Shown: positions 47,437 through 58,095 of the stretch, piece by piece
How the letters are laid out: every line of letters starts with the position of its first letter
Position numbering within the stretch: the stretch's first letter is position 1
Assembly (NCBI GenBank): GCA_902569405.1
Contig: CACFTX010000001.1
Location: forward strand, 1-64,000
Length of the DNA: 64,000 nt
DNA from: an uncultured Pelagibacteraceae bacterium
GTDB lineage: Bacteria; Pseudomonadota; Alphaproteobacteria; Pelagibacterales; Pelagibacteraceae
Reading direction: 5' to 3'
Notes under the pieces: generated by a model
Databases searched by the model: none
The model's input: only the letters and a program-made list of their open reading frames with translations
What the model was told of the DNA's origin: nothing
Translations under genes and position numbers: made by a program

Positions 47437-48734
47437 TGAAAAAAATATTTTTAATTTTATTATTTGCAATTTTTAGTTTTAATTCGGCACAAGCTATATC
47501 TTTGTCAGATGCATTATTAGAAGCTTATAATAATAACCCAGAATTAAATGCTGAAAGAGAAAATTTAAATGTTTCTAAGGAAGATTTTAATATTTCAAAA
47601 AGTGAATTTTTACCAAGTTTAACTATTTCAGGTTCTAAAAGCAGCGAAGATACTAGCAAGAATACCGATAGATCAGGTGCAAATTCCGCAGTAACTGACG
47701 TAAATTCTAAAACTCAATCGGTATTAATAGAACAAAAATTATTTCAAGGGTTTGCGGGTATAGCAGGCTATGAAAAAAATAAAATTGGCTTAACTTTAGC
47801 ACAAGCAAAATATTTAAAAAAAGAACAAGATATTTTATTTAAAGCCGTAGAAGCGTACACTGGTCTTGCTTTTGCTAAAGAAAAACTAGAAATTAATTTA
47901 AGCAACGTAAATTTGTCAGAAAGACAAGTTGAAACAGATCAATCTAGATTAGAAAGAGGACAAGTAACCCTAGCAGATGTTGCACAATCCGAGTCTTCTT
48001 TGGCAGAGTCTCAAGCAAAATTAATAGAATCCCAAAATGAAATGTTAACATCAAGATTGGAATACGAGAAGGTAATTGGACCTTTAGAAAATATAGATAA
48101 TTTTAATAATAATTATGAAATTAATTTTGAAGTTCCATCATCTTTAAATCAAGCAATTGAAATTTCTAAGAACAACAATCCGGATTTAATTATATCTAAG
48201 TTAGAATATGAACAATCAGAAAAAGATGTAATAATTGCAAAATCTGAATTTTCACCTTCAGCTACATTATCCTTAGAGTCTTCAAAAACAGATGATTTAA
48301 GCGCTACTGTTGATGAAAGGGATAAAGAAACGGTTAAAGCAACTATATCTTGGCCTCTTTTTAAGGGAGGTAAAAATTTTGCAGAGTTAAATAGAAGTAA
48401 AAGTTTAAAAAATAGAAAAAAATTATTATTTGATTATGCTCATAAATCAAACGATACTGATGTTGCAAGTGCATGGGCAAATTTACAGTCTACTGAGAGT
48501 TTATTAAATTCGGTAAAATCTCAAGTGAAAGCAGCCGAAATTGCAAATGAAGGAATAAGTGCCGAATACGAGTCTGGACTTGGAAGATCAACACTCGATC
48601 TAATTCAATCTAATACAATACTTTTAAACTCAAAAATAAGTTTGGCTAATTCTGAAAGAAACTATCTCTTAGCCAAGTTTAATCTGCTTAAATCTATTGG
48701 TTTACTAAACAGTGATTATCTAAAAATTCAATAA
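47436..48734 (+). CDS. tolC: TolC-family outer-membrane efflux/secretion protein
   Basis: A 432-residue protein with a signal peptide (MKKIFLILLFAIFSFNSAQA) and two long helical/strand repeats typical of TolC. ISLSDALLEAYNNNPELNAERENL opens the mature protein, and the second repeat begins around LNQAIEISKNNNPDLIISKLEYEQ. It forms the outer-membrane channel for tripartite exporters. No membrane-fusion or inner-membrane partner is adjacent, so it probably serves systems encoded elsewhere. RecA follows after 108 bases. Confidence 0.9.
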   Translation: MKKIFLILLFAIFSFNSAQAISLSDALLEAYNNNPELNAERENLNVSKEDFNISKSEFLPSLTISGSKSSEDTSKNTDRSGANSAVTDVNSKTQSVLIEQKLFQGFAGIAGYEKNKIGLTLAQAKYLKKEQDILFKAVEAYTGLAFAKEKLEINLSNVNLSERQVETDQSRLERGQVTLADVAQSESSLAESQAKLIESQNEMLTSRLEYEKVIGPLENIDNFNNNYEINFEVPSSLNQAIEISKNNNPDLIISKLEYEQSEKDVIIAKSEFSPSATLSLESSKTDDLSATVDERDKETVKATISWPLFKGGKNFAELNRSKSLKNRKKLLFDYAHKSNDTDVASAWANLQSTESLLNSVKSQVKAAEIANEGISAEYESGLGRSTLDLIQSNTILLNSKISLANSERNYLLAKFNLLKSIGLLNSDYLKIQ

Positions 48735-48767
48735 ATTCGGTATTTTTTCGTTAATTTAATATTTTTA

Positions 48768-48795
48768 TTGCCAATGAGAACAAAATGTGTACATT
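48768..48795 (+). promoter_or_regulatory. recA promoter with SOS-like box in the spacer
   Basis: TTGCCA (48768-48773), 16 bases and TACATT (48790-48795) form a plausible promoter. GAAC-N7-GTAC at 48778-48792 differs from the LexA consensus GAAC-N7-GAAC at one base and overlaps the spacer and the -10. Repression by LexA is expected for recA. The match is weaker than at umuD. Confidence 0.5.
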
Positions 48796-48842
48796 TAATT
48801 GTATGATTCGATTGATAAAAAACGCAAAAAAAGAGGCAAAAA

Positions 48843-49964
48843 ATGACTAAAAATAACTTAAAAGTAGTTAAATCTACTAAAGAGAAAGATTCAGAAAGCA
48901 AAGAAAAGAATAAAGCTTTAGACGCAGCAATTAGCCAGATTACAGACAACTTTGGAAAAGGCTCTGTAATGAAGCTTGGCCAACAAACAACAATGGATAT
49001 TGAGTCCATTTCTACAGGATCCTTAAGCTTAGATTTAGCATTAGGAATAGGTGGACTGCCTAAGGGACGAATTATAGAAATATATGGTCCAGAGTCTTCT
49101 GGAAAAACAACACTTGCATTGCAAGTTGTCGCTGAAGCTCAAAAGGCTGGAGGCATTTGTGGATTTGTAGATGCAGAACATGCTTTAGACCCAGTTTATG
49201 CAAAAAAATTAGGAGTAGATACTGAAGAATTGTTAATATCTCAACCTGACACAGGAGAACAAGCTTTAGAAATAACTGATACATTAATTAAATCAGGCTC
49301 AATTTCTGTATTAGTTGTCGACTCTGTTGCAGCTTTAACCCCAAGAGCTGAAATTGAAGGAGAGATGGGAGATCATCATGTTGGGCTCCAATCAAGATTG
49401 ATGAGTCAAGCTTTAAGAAAATTAACAAGCTCAATTTCACGAACAAATACAATGGTTATTTTCATTAACCAAATAAGAATGAAAATTGGTGTTATGTTTG
49501 GAAGTCCTGAAACTACTTCTGGAGGAAATGCATTAAAATTCTATTCATCAGTTAGAATGGATATTAGAAGAATAGGTGCCATCAAAGAAAAAGATGCAAT
49601 TATAGGAAATGCAACAAGAGTAAAAGTTGTAAAAAATAAAGTATCGCCACCATTTAAAGTAGTTGAATTTGATTTAATGTATGGCAAAGGAATTAGCAAA
49701 ACTGGTGAGCTAATTGATCTTGGTGCAAAAGCTGAGATAGTAGAAAAAGCAGGCGCCTGGTACGCTTATAAAGGTGAAAAAATTGGACAAGGTAAAGAAA
49801 ATGCAAAACTCTATCTTGAACAAAATCCAAAAGCAGCAGCTGAGATTGAAATGGCAATAAGAGAAAAAGCCGGGATGATTTCAAAGAAGATTGAAGGAAA
49901 TCCGATAGATGAAGAAAAAGTAAAGGCTGAATCGAAAGAAGAAATCTCACCTAAAAAGAATTAA
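48843..49964 (+). CDS. recA: Recombinase RecA
   Basis: A 373-residue RecA. Walker A is GPESSGKTT; the full string [23 protein letters not shown]-type lead-in ([17 protein letters not shown]), the Walker B region [12 protein letters not shown], and the L2/C-terminal [27 protein letters not shown] are intact. It drives strand exchange and stimulates LexA/UmuD self-cleavage. The N-terminal 20 residues are a lysine-rich extension. A weak AGAGGC ribosome-binding site precedes ATG. The gene ends in an acidic/lysine-rich tail before a terminator. Confidence 0.98.
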   Translation: MTKNNLKVVKSTKEKDSESKEKNKALDAAISQITDNFGKGSVMKLGQQTTMDIESISTGSLSLDLALGIGGLPKGRIIEIYGPESSGKTTLALQVVAEAQKAGGICGFVDAEHALDPVYAKKLGVDTEELLISQPDTGEQALEITDTLIKSGSISVLVVDSVAALTPRAEIEGEMGDHHVGLQSRLMSQALRKLTSSISRTNTMVIFINQIRMKIGVMFGSPETTSGGNALKFYSSVRMDIRRIGAIKEKDAIIGNATRVKVVKNKVSPPFKVVEFDLMYGKGISKTGELIDLGAKAEIVEKAGAWYAYKGEKIGQGKENAKLYLEQNPKAAAEIEMAIREKAGMISKKIEGNPIDEEKVKAESKEEISPKKN

Positions 49965-49977
49965 CTTTTAGTTATCT

Positions 49978-50007
49978 AAAAAGGCGCTTGTTTTAAGCGC
50001 CTTTTTT
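49978..50007 (+). terminator. Rho-independent terminator after recA
   Basis: The stem AAAAAGGCGCTT pairs with AAGCGCCTTTTT around a five-base loop and runs into a T-tract. It ends the recA transcript; alaS begins 48 bases later. Confidence 0.93.
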
Positions 50008-50054
50008 CCCTACTGTTATCTAGACATCAAATAAAAAAGCTGTATTTTAAAAAT

Positions 50055-52721
50055 ATGGCCGATAAATCACTAAATGAAATAAGAAGTACTTTTCTTAAGT
50101 ATTTTGAAAAGAACGACCATAAAATTGTTGAATCTAGCAATTTAGTTCCAAATAATGATCCAACGTTAATGTTTGCTAATTCTGGGATGGTACAATTCAA
50201 AAATGTATTTACGGGACTTGAAAAAAGAGACTATCAAAGAGCTACCACATCACAAAAATGTGTAAGAGCAGGTGGAAAACATAATGATTTAGAAAATGTT
50301 GGTTATACTCCTAGACACCATACTTTTTTTGAAATGCTTGGAAATTTTTCTTTTGGAGATTACTTTAAAGAAAGGGCAATTGAACTAGCATGGAACTTGA
50401 TAACAAAAGATTTTGGTTTAGATAAAAATAGGCTGTATTTCACCGTTTTTAAAGAAGATGAGGAAGCTTTTAAACTTTGGAAAAAAATAACAGGATTTGG
50501 TGAAGATAGAATAATTAAAATTTCTACATCAGATAACTTTTGGTCAATGGGAGAAACTGGACCATGTGGTCCTTGTTCAGAAATATTTTTTGATCACGGA
50601 GACCACTTGAAAGGTGGTTTGCCCGGAACTAAAGATCAAGATGGAGATAGGTATATAGAAATTTGGAACTTAGTATTTATGCAATTTGAACAGGTTTCAA
50701 AAGATAAAAGAATAAATTTACCAAAACCATCTGTAGATACAGGAATGGGCCTAGAGCGAATGACAGCTTTGCTTCAGGGAACGCATGACAATTACAAAAC
50801 AGATCACTTTATTAAATTAATAAATTCTATTGCTGACGCAGTTAAAATAAAACCAAATGAAAAAAATATGTCGAGTTTTCGAGTTATTGCCGATCATTTA
50901 AGAGCAAGTTCTTTTCTAATTGCTGAAGGTGTTTTGCCATCCAACGAGGGACGTGGTTATGTATTAAGAAGAATTATGAGAAGAGGTATGAGGCACTCTC
51001 ATTTGTTAGGCTCAAAGGAACCAATATTTTTTAATATTTTTAAAACTTTAATGAATGAAATGTCTGGTAACTATCCAGAGTTAAAAAGAGCGGAGTCATT
51101 AGTAAGGGAAACATTAAAAACAGAAGAAGAAAAATTTTTAGTTTTACTTGAAAGAGGTATGAAAATTTTGAATGATGAAATTAGTAAAGTTGAAAAAGTT
51201 TTATCTGGAGAAGTTGCTTTTAAACTTTATGATACATATGGTTTTCCTTTAGATTTAACCGAAGATATCTTAAAAAGTAAATCACTTTCAGTAGATCATA
51301 AAAAATTCAAATCATTAATGAACGAAAGCAGAGAACTTGCTAAAAAAAACTGGAAAGGATCTGGTGACAGTTCTGTTGAAGAAATTTGGTTTGGAATAAA
51401 AGATAAAATAGAACCAACTGAATTTTTAGGATATGAAACCGATCAAGCTGAAGGAGTAATTCTTTCATTAATTAAAGATAATAAAGAAGTCAAAAGTTTA
51501 AATAATGGTGATGAAGCAATTATAATTGTTAATCAAACACCTTTTTATGGTGAGTCAGGAGGACAGGTTGGTGACATTGGCTATATAGTTTCTGGTGAAT
51601 TTAAATTTAAAGTAAATGATGTTCAGAAAAAACTTGGAGACTTATTTGCTCATTATGGCAAAGTTGAAGGTGGAACTATTAATTTAAATGACAGTATAGA
51701 AATGAAAATAGATATTAAAAGAAGAGAAAATATTAGAGCATACCATTCAGCAACTCATCTTTTGCATGAATCTCTAAGAAGAATTTTAGGAACACATGTA
51801 ACTCAAAAAGGATCTTTAGTTGCCCCTGATAGATTAAGATTTGATTTTAGCCATATGAAACCAATTTCAAATGATGAGATAAATAAAATTGAAAATTATG
51901 TAAATAAAATGGTTGAGACTAAATCTGAAGTAAAAACAAGACTAATGACACCGAAAGAGGCAGTTGATAATGGTGCTTTAGCCTTATTTGGCGAAAAATA
52001 TGGTGAAGAAGTAAGGGTTCTTTCTATGGGTGATGAAAAGGATAAATATTTTTCTACAGAGCTTTGTGGAGGAACTCATGTTCGAAATACGGGTGACATT
52101 GGAAAGTTTAAGATTGTAAGCCAATCATCAATAGCCGCAGGAGTTAGGAGAGTTGAAGCTTTAAGGGATAAACAATTGGAAGAATATTTAACAAAAAAAG
52201 AAAAGTTGTCTGATCTATCTTCACAGAAAAATGAAGAAATTATTAAAAATATTTCAGAACAAATTATAAAGCTTGGTGGAAAACCAAATTTAGAAAATGA
52301 AAATCAAAAAGATTTAATAAAAGATTTAAACAAACAATTTGAGCAACTATCAGTTAAAAATATTTTGGCCGATAAATCAAAGAATATTATTAAAGATGAA
52401 GAGATAAATGGTATTAAAATAAGATTACAAAAAGTAACTGATCTTCCTTCTAAAGATTTAAGAAAATTAGTAGATAATGGAAAAAAAGAAATAACCGAAG
52501 GAATAGTAATTATTTTTGCGATTAAAGACGATAAAATTGGTTTGGCAGTAGGAGTTACTGATAAACTTACTAAAAAGTATGATGCTGTAAAATTTGCAAA
52601 AACAGGATCAGAAATAGTAGGAGGCAAAGGAGGAGGAGGCAGACCTGATTTTGCACAAGCTGGAGGCATGTTACCAGATAAAATAGAAGAAGCTTTTACT
52701 AAATTAAAATCTTTAGTTTAA
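50055..52721 (+). CDS. alaS: Alanyl-tRNA synthetase AlaS
   Basis: An 888-residue class II synthetase. The catalytic core opens with [21 protein letters not shown] and [18 protein letters not shown]; the editing site has [12 protein letters not shown] and [15 protein letters not shown], and the C-terminal [16 protein letters not shown] is the C-Ala signature. It charges tRNA-Ala and edits Ser/Gly. Length is normal (E. coli 876). It overlaps icd tail-to-tail by nine bases. Confidence 0.98.
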   Translation: MADKSLNEIRSTFLKYFEKNDHKIVESSNLVPNNDPTLMFANSGMVQFKNVFTGLEKRDYQRATTSQKCVRAGGKHNDLENVGYTPRHHTFFEMLGNFSFGDYFKERAIELAWNLITKDFGLDKNRLYFTVFKEDEEAFKLWKKITGFGEDRIIKISTSDNFWSMGETGPCGPCSEIFFDHGDHLKGGLPGTKDQDGDRYIEIWNLVFMQFEQVSKDKRINLPKPSVDTGMGLERMTALLQGTHDNYKTDHFIKLINSIADAVKIKPNEKNMSSFRVIADHLRASSFLIAEGVLPSNEGRGYVLRRIMRRGMRHSHLLGSKEPIFFNIFKTLMNEMSGNYPELKRAESLVRETLKTEEEKFLVLLERGMKILNDEISKVEKVLSGEVAFKLYDTYGFPLDLTEDILKSKSLSVDHKKFKSLMNESRELAKKNWKGSGDSSVEEIWFGIKDKIEPTEFLGYETDQAEGVILSLIKDNKEVKSLNNGDEAIIIVNQTPFYGESGGQVGDIGYIVSGEFKFKVNDVQKKLGDLFAHYGKVEGGTINLNDSIEMKIDIKRRENIRAYHSATHLLHESLRRILGTHVTQKGSLVAPDRLRFDFSHMKPISNDEINKIENYVNKMVETKSEVKTRLMTPKEAVDNGALALFGEKYGEEVRVLSMGDEKDKYFSTELCGGTHVRNTGDIGKFKIVSQSSIAAGVRRVEALRDKQLEEYLTKKEKLSDLSSQKNEEIIKNISEQIIKLGGKPNLENENQKDLIKDLNKQFEQLSVKNILADKSKNIIKDEEINGIKIRLQKVTDLPSKDLRKLVDNGKKEITEGIVIIFAIKDDKIGLAVGVTDKLTKKYDAVKFAKTGSEIVGGKGGGGRPDFAQAGGMLPDKIEEAFTKLKSLV

Positions 52722-53927
52722 TTTCTTTTTTAAATTGCCATCAATTTTATCTAGAAATTCATTAGTATTTAAATATTTGTTTGAAGGACCTATAAGTATA
52801 GCTAAGTCTTTTGTCATTGATCCACTTTCAACACAATCAATGCAAATTTTTTCTAGTGTATTTGAAAATTTAATTAACTCATTATTTCCGTCTAATTCAC
52901 CCCTGTGGGCCAAACCTCTAGTCCAGGCAAAAATTGATGCTATCGGATTTGTAGAAGTTTCTTTGCCTTCTTGATGCATTCTAAAATGCCTAGTAACTGT
53001 TCCATGGGCTGCTTCAGCTTCCATTGTTTTTCCATCTGGAGCAAGCAATACACTTGTCATCAATCCTAGAGATCCATATCCTTGCGCAACCGTATCTGAT
53101 TGAACATCACCATCGTAATTTTTACAAGCCCATATGTATTTTCCACTCCACTTCATCGCGCATGCTACCATGTCATCGATTAATCTGTGTTCGTAGGTAA
53201 TATTTTCTTTTTCAAATTTAGACTTAAATTCACTTTTAAAAACTTGTTGAAATATATCTTTAAATCTACCATCGTAAGTTTTTAGTATTGTATTTTTGGT
53301 TGATAAATAAACTGGCCATTTTTTAATTAATCCATAATTAAAGCAAGAACGTGCAAAATCTTCTATAGATTTATCAAGATTATACATTGATAAAGCAATA
53401 CCTGGTCCAGGAAAATTAAATACTTCATATTTTTTTTCGTCTTTCCCATCTTCTGATGTCCATTTTATTTCTAATTTACCTTTTCCAGGAACTTGAAAAT
53501 CTGTAGCTCTATACTGATCACCAAATGCATGTCTTCCAATAATTAACGGATCAGTCCACGAAGGAACTAACTTCGGAATATTTTTACAAATGATTGGTTC
53601 TCTGAATACTGTTCCTCCAATAATATTTCTTATAGTACCGTTTGGAGATCTCCACATTTTTTTTAAATTAAATTCTTTAACTCTTTTTTCATCAGGAGTA
53701 ATTGTTGCACATTTAATTCCAACTCCATTTTTTTTAATCGCTTTTGCACAATCGATCGTTATTTGATCAGATGTATTATCTCTACTTTTAATCCCAAGAT
53801 CGTAGTATTCGATTTTTAAATCTAAATATGGAAGAATGAGTTTATTTTTAATGAAGTTCCAAATCACCCTGGTCATTTCATCACCATCTAGCTCAACTAT
53901 TGGGTTTTTTACCTTAATTTTGCTCAT
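52713..53927 (-). CDS. icd: NADP-dependent isocitrate dehydrogenase
   Basis: A 404-residue homodimeric, eukaryotic/alphaproteobacterial-type NADP-IDH (subfamily II). N-terminal [20 protein letters not shown], substrate site [34 protein letters not shown], metal-binding [28 protein letters not shown] and [11 protein letters not shown] are diagnostic. It catalyses the oxidative decarboxylation of isocitrate to 2-oxoglutarate in the TCA cycle. It is divergent from psd across 75 AT-rich bases. Confidence 0.97.
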   Translation of the reverse strand: MSKIKVKNPIVELDGDEMTRVIWNFIKNKLILPYLDLKIEYYDLGIKSRDNTSDQITIDCAKAIKKNGVGIKCATITPDEKRVKEFNLKKMWRSPNGTIRNIIGGTVFREPIICKNIPKLVPSWTDPLIIGRHAFGDQYRATDFQVPGKGKLEIKWTSEDGKDEKKYEVFNFPGPGIALSMYNLDKSIEDFARSCFNYGLIKKWPVYLSTKNTILKTYDGRFKDIFQQVFKSEFKSKFEKENITYEHRLIDDMVACAMKWSGKYIWACKNYDGDVQSDTVAQGYGSLGLMTSVLLAPDGKTMEAEAAHGTVTRHFRMHQEGKETSTNPIASIFAWTRGLAHRGELDGNNELIKFSNTLEKICIDCVESGSMTKDLAILIGPSNKYLNTNEFLDKIDGNLKKKLN

Positions 53928-54002
53928 ATTTAGATGTTATCTTAATAATTGAATTTAAGCATTTTATATACATATTAAACAAAAATTATCAAATTAAGGA
54001 TT

Positions 54003-54650
54003 ATGATAGATAAAGTTTTTCCAAAGATACATAATGAAGGGTACAAGTTTTTGGTTATATTTGGTTTTGCAACCTTAATATTGTATTTAATAAGTGGTTT
54101 TTTGGGACTAATAGGTTTGGTTTTAACAATATGGGTTTATTATTTTTTTAGAGATCCAGATAGAATTTCTATCAATGATGAAAATTATCTTGTAAGCCCA
54201 GCCGATGGAGAAGTTTTACAGGTAGAAGATTCAGATGGACCAAAAGAATTAAATCTTGAAGGTAAAAAATTTAAAAAGATAAGTATTTTTATGAATGTTT
54301 TTGATTGTCATGTTAATAGAACCCCTTGTTCAGGAAAAGTTACTGAAATTTTATATAAACCAGGAAAGTTTCTAAATGCTTCTCTAGACAAAGCAAGCGA
54401 AGACAACGAAAGAAATTATTATAAAATTTCAAATTCTAGTGAAGAAGATATAATTGTTGTTCAGATTGCGGGTCTTATAGCGAGAAGAATAGTTTGCGAA
54501 GTAACAGAAAACAGTGAATTAAAACAAGGTGACAGAATAGGTATGATTAGATTTGGAAGCAGAGTCGATATTTATTTTGAAAACTACAACTCACTAGTTA
54601 AGGTTAATCAAAAAACTATAGCTGGAGAAACACTTTTGGCAAAGAAATAA
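54003..54650 (+). CDS. psd: Phosphatidylserine decarboxylase Psd, short form
   Basis: A 215-residue proenzyme of the short Psd family. One or two membrane segments lie at about 15-48 (hydrophobic GFATLILYLISGFLGLIGLV), then YFFRDPDR and VSPADGEV, FMNVFDCHVNR, and the self-cleavage site Gly185-Ser186 in MIRFGSRVD, which yields the pyruvoyl cofactor. It makes phosphatidylethanolamine from the PssA product. pssA follows after one base, so the two-step pathway is one operon. Confidence 0.95.
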   Translation: MIDKVFPKIHNEGYKFLVIFGFATLILYLISGFLGLIGLVLTIWVYYFFRDPDRISINDENYLVSPADGEVLQVEDSDGPKELNLEGKKFKKISIFMNVFDCHVNRTPCSGKVTEILYKPGKFLNASLDKASEDNERNYYKISNSSEEDIIVVQIAGLIARRIVCEVTENSELKQGDRIGMIRFGSRVDIYFENYNSLVKVNQKTIAGETLLAKK

Positions 54651-54651
54651 G

Positions 54652-55455
54652 ATGATGAACGAACCCAAAAAAAATTTTAAAATAGTAACTGATACTAAAG
54701 CTAGAGTTATACTGCCTAATACTTTAACACTTATAGGGGTGTGCATAGGTTTAACTTCAATAAATTTTGCACTAAATCAAAATTATAAATTATCTATAAT
54801 TGCAATTGTTCTTGCGGCAATAATAGATGGTTTGGATGGAAGAATTGCAAGATTAATTAGAGGAACTTCAAAAGTTGGAAAAGAACTAGATTCTCTAACA
54901 GATGTAATTAGTTTTGGTGTTGCTCCAGCATTTATAATGTATTTCTGGACAATGAATACCATAGGGAAAATAGGCTGGTTGATATCATTAATATATGTAG
55001 TTTGTGTAGCACTAAGATTAGCAAGATTTAATGTAAGCACAGGATCAGAACCTTCATGGACTGATAATTTTTTTGAAGGTATGCCATCGCCAGCAGGAGG
55101 AATTTTAGTTTTAAGCCCTCTGATTTATGATGTTAGTGGGTTTGATGTTATTAATTTAAATTATACAATAATAACTCCAATTATATTTGTAGTTGTTTCA
55201 ATATTGTTAATAAGTAAAATTCCAACATACTCTATGAAAAAGATTGTAGTGCCAAGAAGTACTACAATTTTCTTACTTTTTGGAATAGTTCTTTCATTTG
55301 GTTTGTTATTAATTTTTCCATTTAAAGCTCTTATCGTCGGTAGTACAGTCTATCTATTAACAGTGCCAATAAGTTTATTTCACTATCATAAAATAAAAAA
55401 AAAACACAAACATGACAATAACTTTAATGATGAGGAACCTGAAGACGTTCTATAA
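54652..55455 (+). CDS. pssA: CDP-diacylglycerol-serine O-phosphatidyltransferase PssA
   Basis: A 267-residue CDP-alcohol phosphatidyltransferase with about eight membrane segments. The active-site motif D-G-x2-A-R-x8-G-x3-D-x3-D is seen as DGRIARLIRGTSKVGKELDSLTD. It makes phosphatidylserine from CDP-DAG and serine. The gene is the multi-span (type II, Bacillus/alphaproteobacterial) form, not the E. coli peripheral form. The ATG follows psd by one base and its stop abuts the next gene. Confidence 0.95.
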   Translation: MMNEPKKNFKIVTDTKARVILPNTLTLIGVCIGLTSINFALNQNYKLSIIAIVLAAIIDGLDGRIARLIRGTSKVGKELDSLTDVISFGVAPAFIMYFWTMNTIGKIGWLISLIYVVCVALRLARFNVSTGSEPSWTDNFFEGMPSPAGGILVLSPLIYDVSGFDVINLNYTIITPIIFVVVSILLISKIPTYSMKKIVVPRSTTIFLLFGIVLSFGLLLIFPFKALIVGSTVYLLTVPISLFHYHKIKKKHKHDNNFNDEEPEDVL

Positions 55456-56367
55456 ATGAAAAAAAATGTAATTGTTTCATTGGCAGACTCTAATTATTTT
55501 GATTTATTGAATGAGCTAATTGACTCTATTAAAAAATTTAGTGAAAGTTCATCTACAGCAATATGTATTTTAGATGCAGGTCTAAATGAAAATCAAAAAA
55601 AAACATTATCAACAAAAGTTGATGAGATAAAAAATGCAAAATGGGATATTAAAGTTTCATCAATTAAAGTAGGAGGAAAAGAATGGTTAAAAAGCCAAGT
55701 ATCAAGAGCATTTTTGCCCAGTTATTTTCCAAGTTATGAAAAATATTTATGGATTGATTGTGATGCTTGGGTAAATGACTGGAATTCTGTTGAATTATAT
55801 TTTAAAGCATGTGAAAACGGAAAACTTGGAATAACACAAACTTTAGGCCCCGGTTATAAAATTATGTCTAAAGTCAGTTGGCTTTTCGGAAAGTTGGCAA
55901 TTATTAAGTCTCAAAATTTTAAACATGCCATAAGTTCAAAAATAGGACTAGATAAAGCTAGAAAATTAGCATTTGCACCACATATTAATATTGGAGTATT
56001 TTCACTTGAAAAAGACTCACCTTGTTGGAAAATATGGCAAAGAAATTTAGAGATAACTTTAAATTCAGGAAAAATATTTGGTTCAGAAGGACTAGCAATC
56101 AATATGAGCGTATATATAGACAATGTTGAAACTGAATTTTTACCTTTAAACTGTAATTGGATAGCGAGTAATTTGTTACCAAAATTTAATGAACAAAGTA
56201 ATACATTTGTGGAACCTTATTTACCAAATTATAAAATTGGCATTATGCATTTAGCTGCAGGACTTTGGGAAAACAATAAAGATATGAGATTAGATAAAAG
56301 TGTAAAAATAGATATTAAAACTTTAGACAATAAATCTGTAACTAAAAGTTTAAGATTTGGTCATTAA
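55456..56367 (+). CDS. Glycosyltransferase-like protein with a DxD motif, unassigned
   Basis: A 303-residue soluble protein. It begins NVIVSLADSNYFDLLNELIDSI, and the segment YEKYLWIDCDAWVNDW (about 94-109) has the DxD metal-binding motif of GT-A glycosyltransferases (GT8-like). HINIGVFSLEKDSPCW resembles the acceptor-side FNxGV motif of GT8 enzymes. I do not know its substrate. It is joined without a gap to pssA and rlmE, an odd setting that suggests a sugar addition linked to lipid or envelope, or merely operon co-location. Confidence 0.7.
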   Translation: MKKNVIVSLADSNYFDLLNELIDSIKKFSESSSTAICILDAGLNENQKKTLSTKVDEIKNAKWDIKVSSIKVGGKEWLKSQVSRAFLPSYFPSYEKYLWIDCDAWVNDWNSVELYFKACENGKLGITQTLGPGYKIMSKVSWLFGKLAIIKSQNFKHAISSKIGLDKARKLAFAPHINIGVFSLEKDSPCWKIWQRNLEITLNSGKIFGSEGLAINMSVYIDNVETEFLPLNCNWIASNLLPKFNEQSNTFVEPYLPNYKIGIMHLAAGLWENNKDMRLDKSVKIDIKTLDNKSVTKSLRFGH

Positions 56368-56979
56368 TTGAAAAAAAATAAAATCTCAAAAAATTGGATA
56401 AATAGACAAAGAAAAGATATTTATGTTCGTAAATCTAAAGTTGAAGGTTTTAGATCTAGAGCAGTTTATAAATTAAAGGAAATTGATGAAAAGTTTAAAA
56501 TATTTAAACAAGTAAATTCTTTAGTGGATCTTGGTGCAGCTCCAGGTAGTTGGTCGCAATATGCATCTAAAAAAATTAAAAATGAAAAAATTTTATCAAT
56601 AGATTTAATAGAATTTGAAAAAATAAAAAATATTCATCAAATTATTGGAGATTTTACAGATGAAAATTGCAAAGAAGAGATTAAAAAATATTTTAACACA
56701 AAAATTGACTTAGTTATTTCTGATATGGCTGTAAATACAATTGGAAATAAAAATATAGATTCAATCGTAACAGGAGAACTTTGTCTTGAAGCTATGAATT
56801 TTGCTTTAAAAATGCTCAATCAAGACGGCAAATTTGTATCTAAAATTTTTATGGGATCTAGTTTTAATGAAATTGTTGCCCATGCTAAAAAATCGTTTAA
56901 AGACGTGAAGGTTTTTAAACCATCAGCTAGCAGAAAAAATTCAAAAGAAACTTTTATAATTTGTAAATTTTTAAGATAG
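56368..56979 (+). CDS. rlmE: 23S rRNA 2'-O-methyltransferase RlmE (FtsJ)
   Basis: A 203-residue SAM methyltransferase of the RrmJ/FtsJ family, which methylates U2552 in the ribosomal A-loop. The SAM site is VDLGAAPGSWSQYA. The catalytic tetrad K-D-K-E is represented by the Lys in SRAVYKL, the Asp in VISDMAVN, the Lys in FVSKIFMG and the Glu in NSKETFIICKF. Start is TTG at 56368, directly after the previous stop. The size fits the family (209 in E. coli). Confidence 0.94.
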   Translation: MKKNKISKNWINRQRKDIYVRKSKVEGFRSRAVYKLKEIDEKFKIFKQVNSLVDLGAAPGSWSQYASKKIKNEKILSIDLIEFEKIKNIHQIIGDFTDENCKEEIKKYFNTKIDLVISDMAVNTIGNKNIDSIVTGELCLEAMNFALKMLNQDGKFVSKIFMGSSFNEIVAHAKKSFKDVKVFKPSASRKNSKETFIICKFLR

Positions 56980-57012
56980 TTACTCTTTAAATTTTTAAAG
57001 AATCGTATATAC

Positions 57013-58095
57013 ATGATTATGGGTCCCATAAAAGAAGCACTTACATTCGATGATGTTACTTTGGCTCCAAAGTATTCAGAGGTTCTTCCTTCACAAGTTG
57101 ATACAAAAGTGCAATTATCAAAAAATATAACTTTAAAAATACCTTTGTTATCTTCAGCTATGGACACAGTTACAGAGTCAAAAATGGCAATCTCTATTGC
57201 TAGGGCAGGTGGGATTGGAGTTATACATAGAAATTTAAACATAAAGGAACAAATTCAAGAAATAAAAAAAGTAAAATCAAAAAATTTAATTGTAGGTGCG
57301 GCCGTTGGTGCAGGTACTGATGAAATTATAAGAGCAGAAGCAATTTTAAAAGAAGGAGTAAATTTGATTGTAGTTGATACAGCGCATGGTCATACTAAAA
57401 AAGTTTCTGAAATAATTAAAAAAATAAAAAAAAAGAAAAATAATAAAACTTCAATTTGTGCAGGGAATATTGCAACCCCAGAAGCGGCAAAATTTTTATT
57501 AAAATTAGGAGTAGATATTATTAAAGTAGGAATAGGACCAGGTTCTATATGTACCACAAGGCTAGTAGCTGGGATTGGGGTCCCTCAGCTAAGTGCAATA
57601 ATAAATGTAAAAAGTGGCGTAAAAAATAAAAATGTTAAAATAATTTCTGATGGTGGAATTAAATTTTCGGGAGATATAGCAAAAGCACTGGCAGCAGGAG
57701 CTGATGCAGTTATGATTGGCTCATTGTTTGCTGGTACCAATGAGTCACCTGGAAAATTAATTAAAAAAAAAGGAAAATTATATAAAAATTTTAGAGGAAT
57801 GGGATCTGTTGGAGCAATGAACAAAGGTTCAGCAGATAGGTATTTTCAAAAAAAACAAAAAGATAAATCTAAATATGTGCCTGAAGGCGTTGAAGGTTTA
57901 ATTAAATTTAAAGGAAGTATTGATAAAGTAATTTTTAAACTTGTTGGAGGTTTAAAATCATCTATGGGTTACTTAGGGGCAAAAACAATAATTAAATTAA
58001 GAAAAAAACCTAATTTTGTGAAAATTACTAAAGCCGGATTTTATGAAAGCATGGTACATAATATTGACGAAGTAAAAAAAGATAGTGAATTTTAA
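57013..58095 (+). CDS. guaB: IMP dehydrogenase GuaB lacking the CBS domains
   Basis: A 360-residue TIM-barrel IMPDH against a usual length of about 485. The barrel N-terminus [17 protein letters not shown], the catalytic Cys loop [15 protein letters not shown], the [24 protein letters not shown] phosphate site and the flap [18 protein letters not shown] are intact. The roughly 120-residue CBS pair that normally sits between [14 protein letters not shown] and the NLIVGAAVG strand is missing. The enzyme still should oxidise IMP to XMP; CBS-mediated nucleotide control is lost. It leads a guaB-TPR-guaA run. Confidence 0.95.
   Translation: MIMGPIKEALTFDDVTLAPKYSEVLPSQVDTKVQLSKNITLKIPLLSSAMDTVTESKMAISIARAGGIGVIHRNLNIKEQIQEIKKVKSKNLIVGAAVGAGTDEIIRAEAILKEGVNLIVVDTAHGHTKKVSEIIKKIKKKKNNKTSICAGNIATPEAAKFLLKLGVDIIKVGIGPGSICTTRLVAGIGVPQLSAIINVKSGVKNKNVKIISDGGIKFSGDIAKALAAGADAVMIGSLFAGTNESPGKLIKKKGKLYKNFRGMGSVGAMNKGSADRYFQKKQKDKSKYVPEGVEGLIKFKGSIDKVIFKLVGGLKSSMGYLGAKTIIKLRKKPNFVKITKAGFYESMVHNIDEVKKDSEF

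Noticed and set aside
56988-57005. Inverted repeat TCTTTAAA/TTTAAAGA before guaB as a terminator
   Set aside because: The stem is all A/T except one pair at each end with a two-base loop and no T-run; it is expected by chance in this composition.
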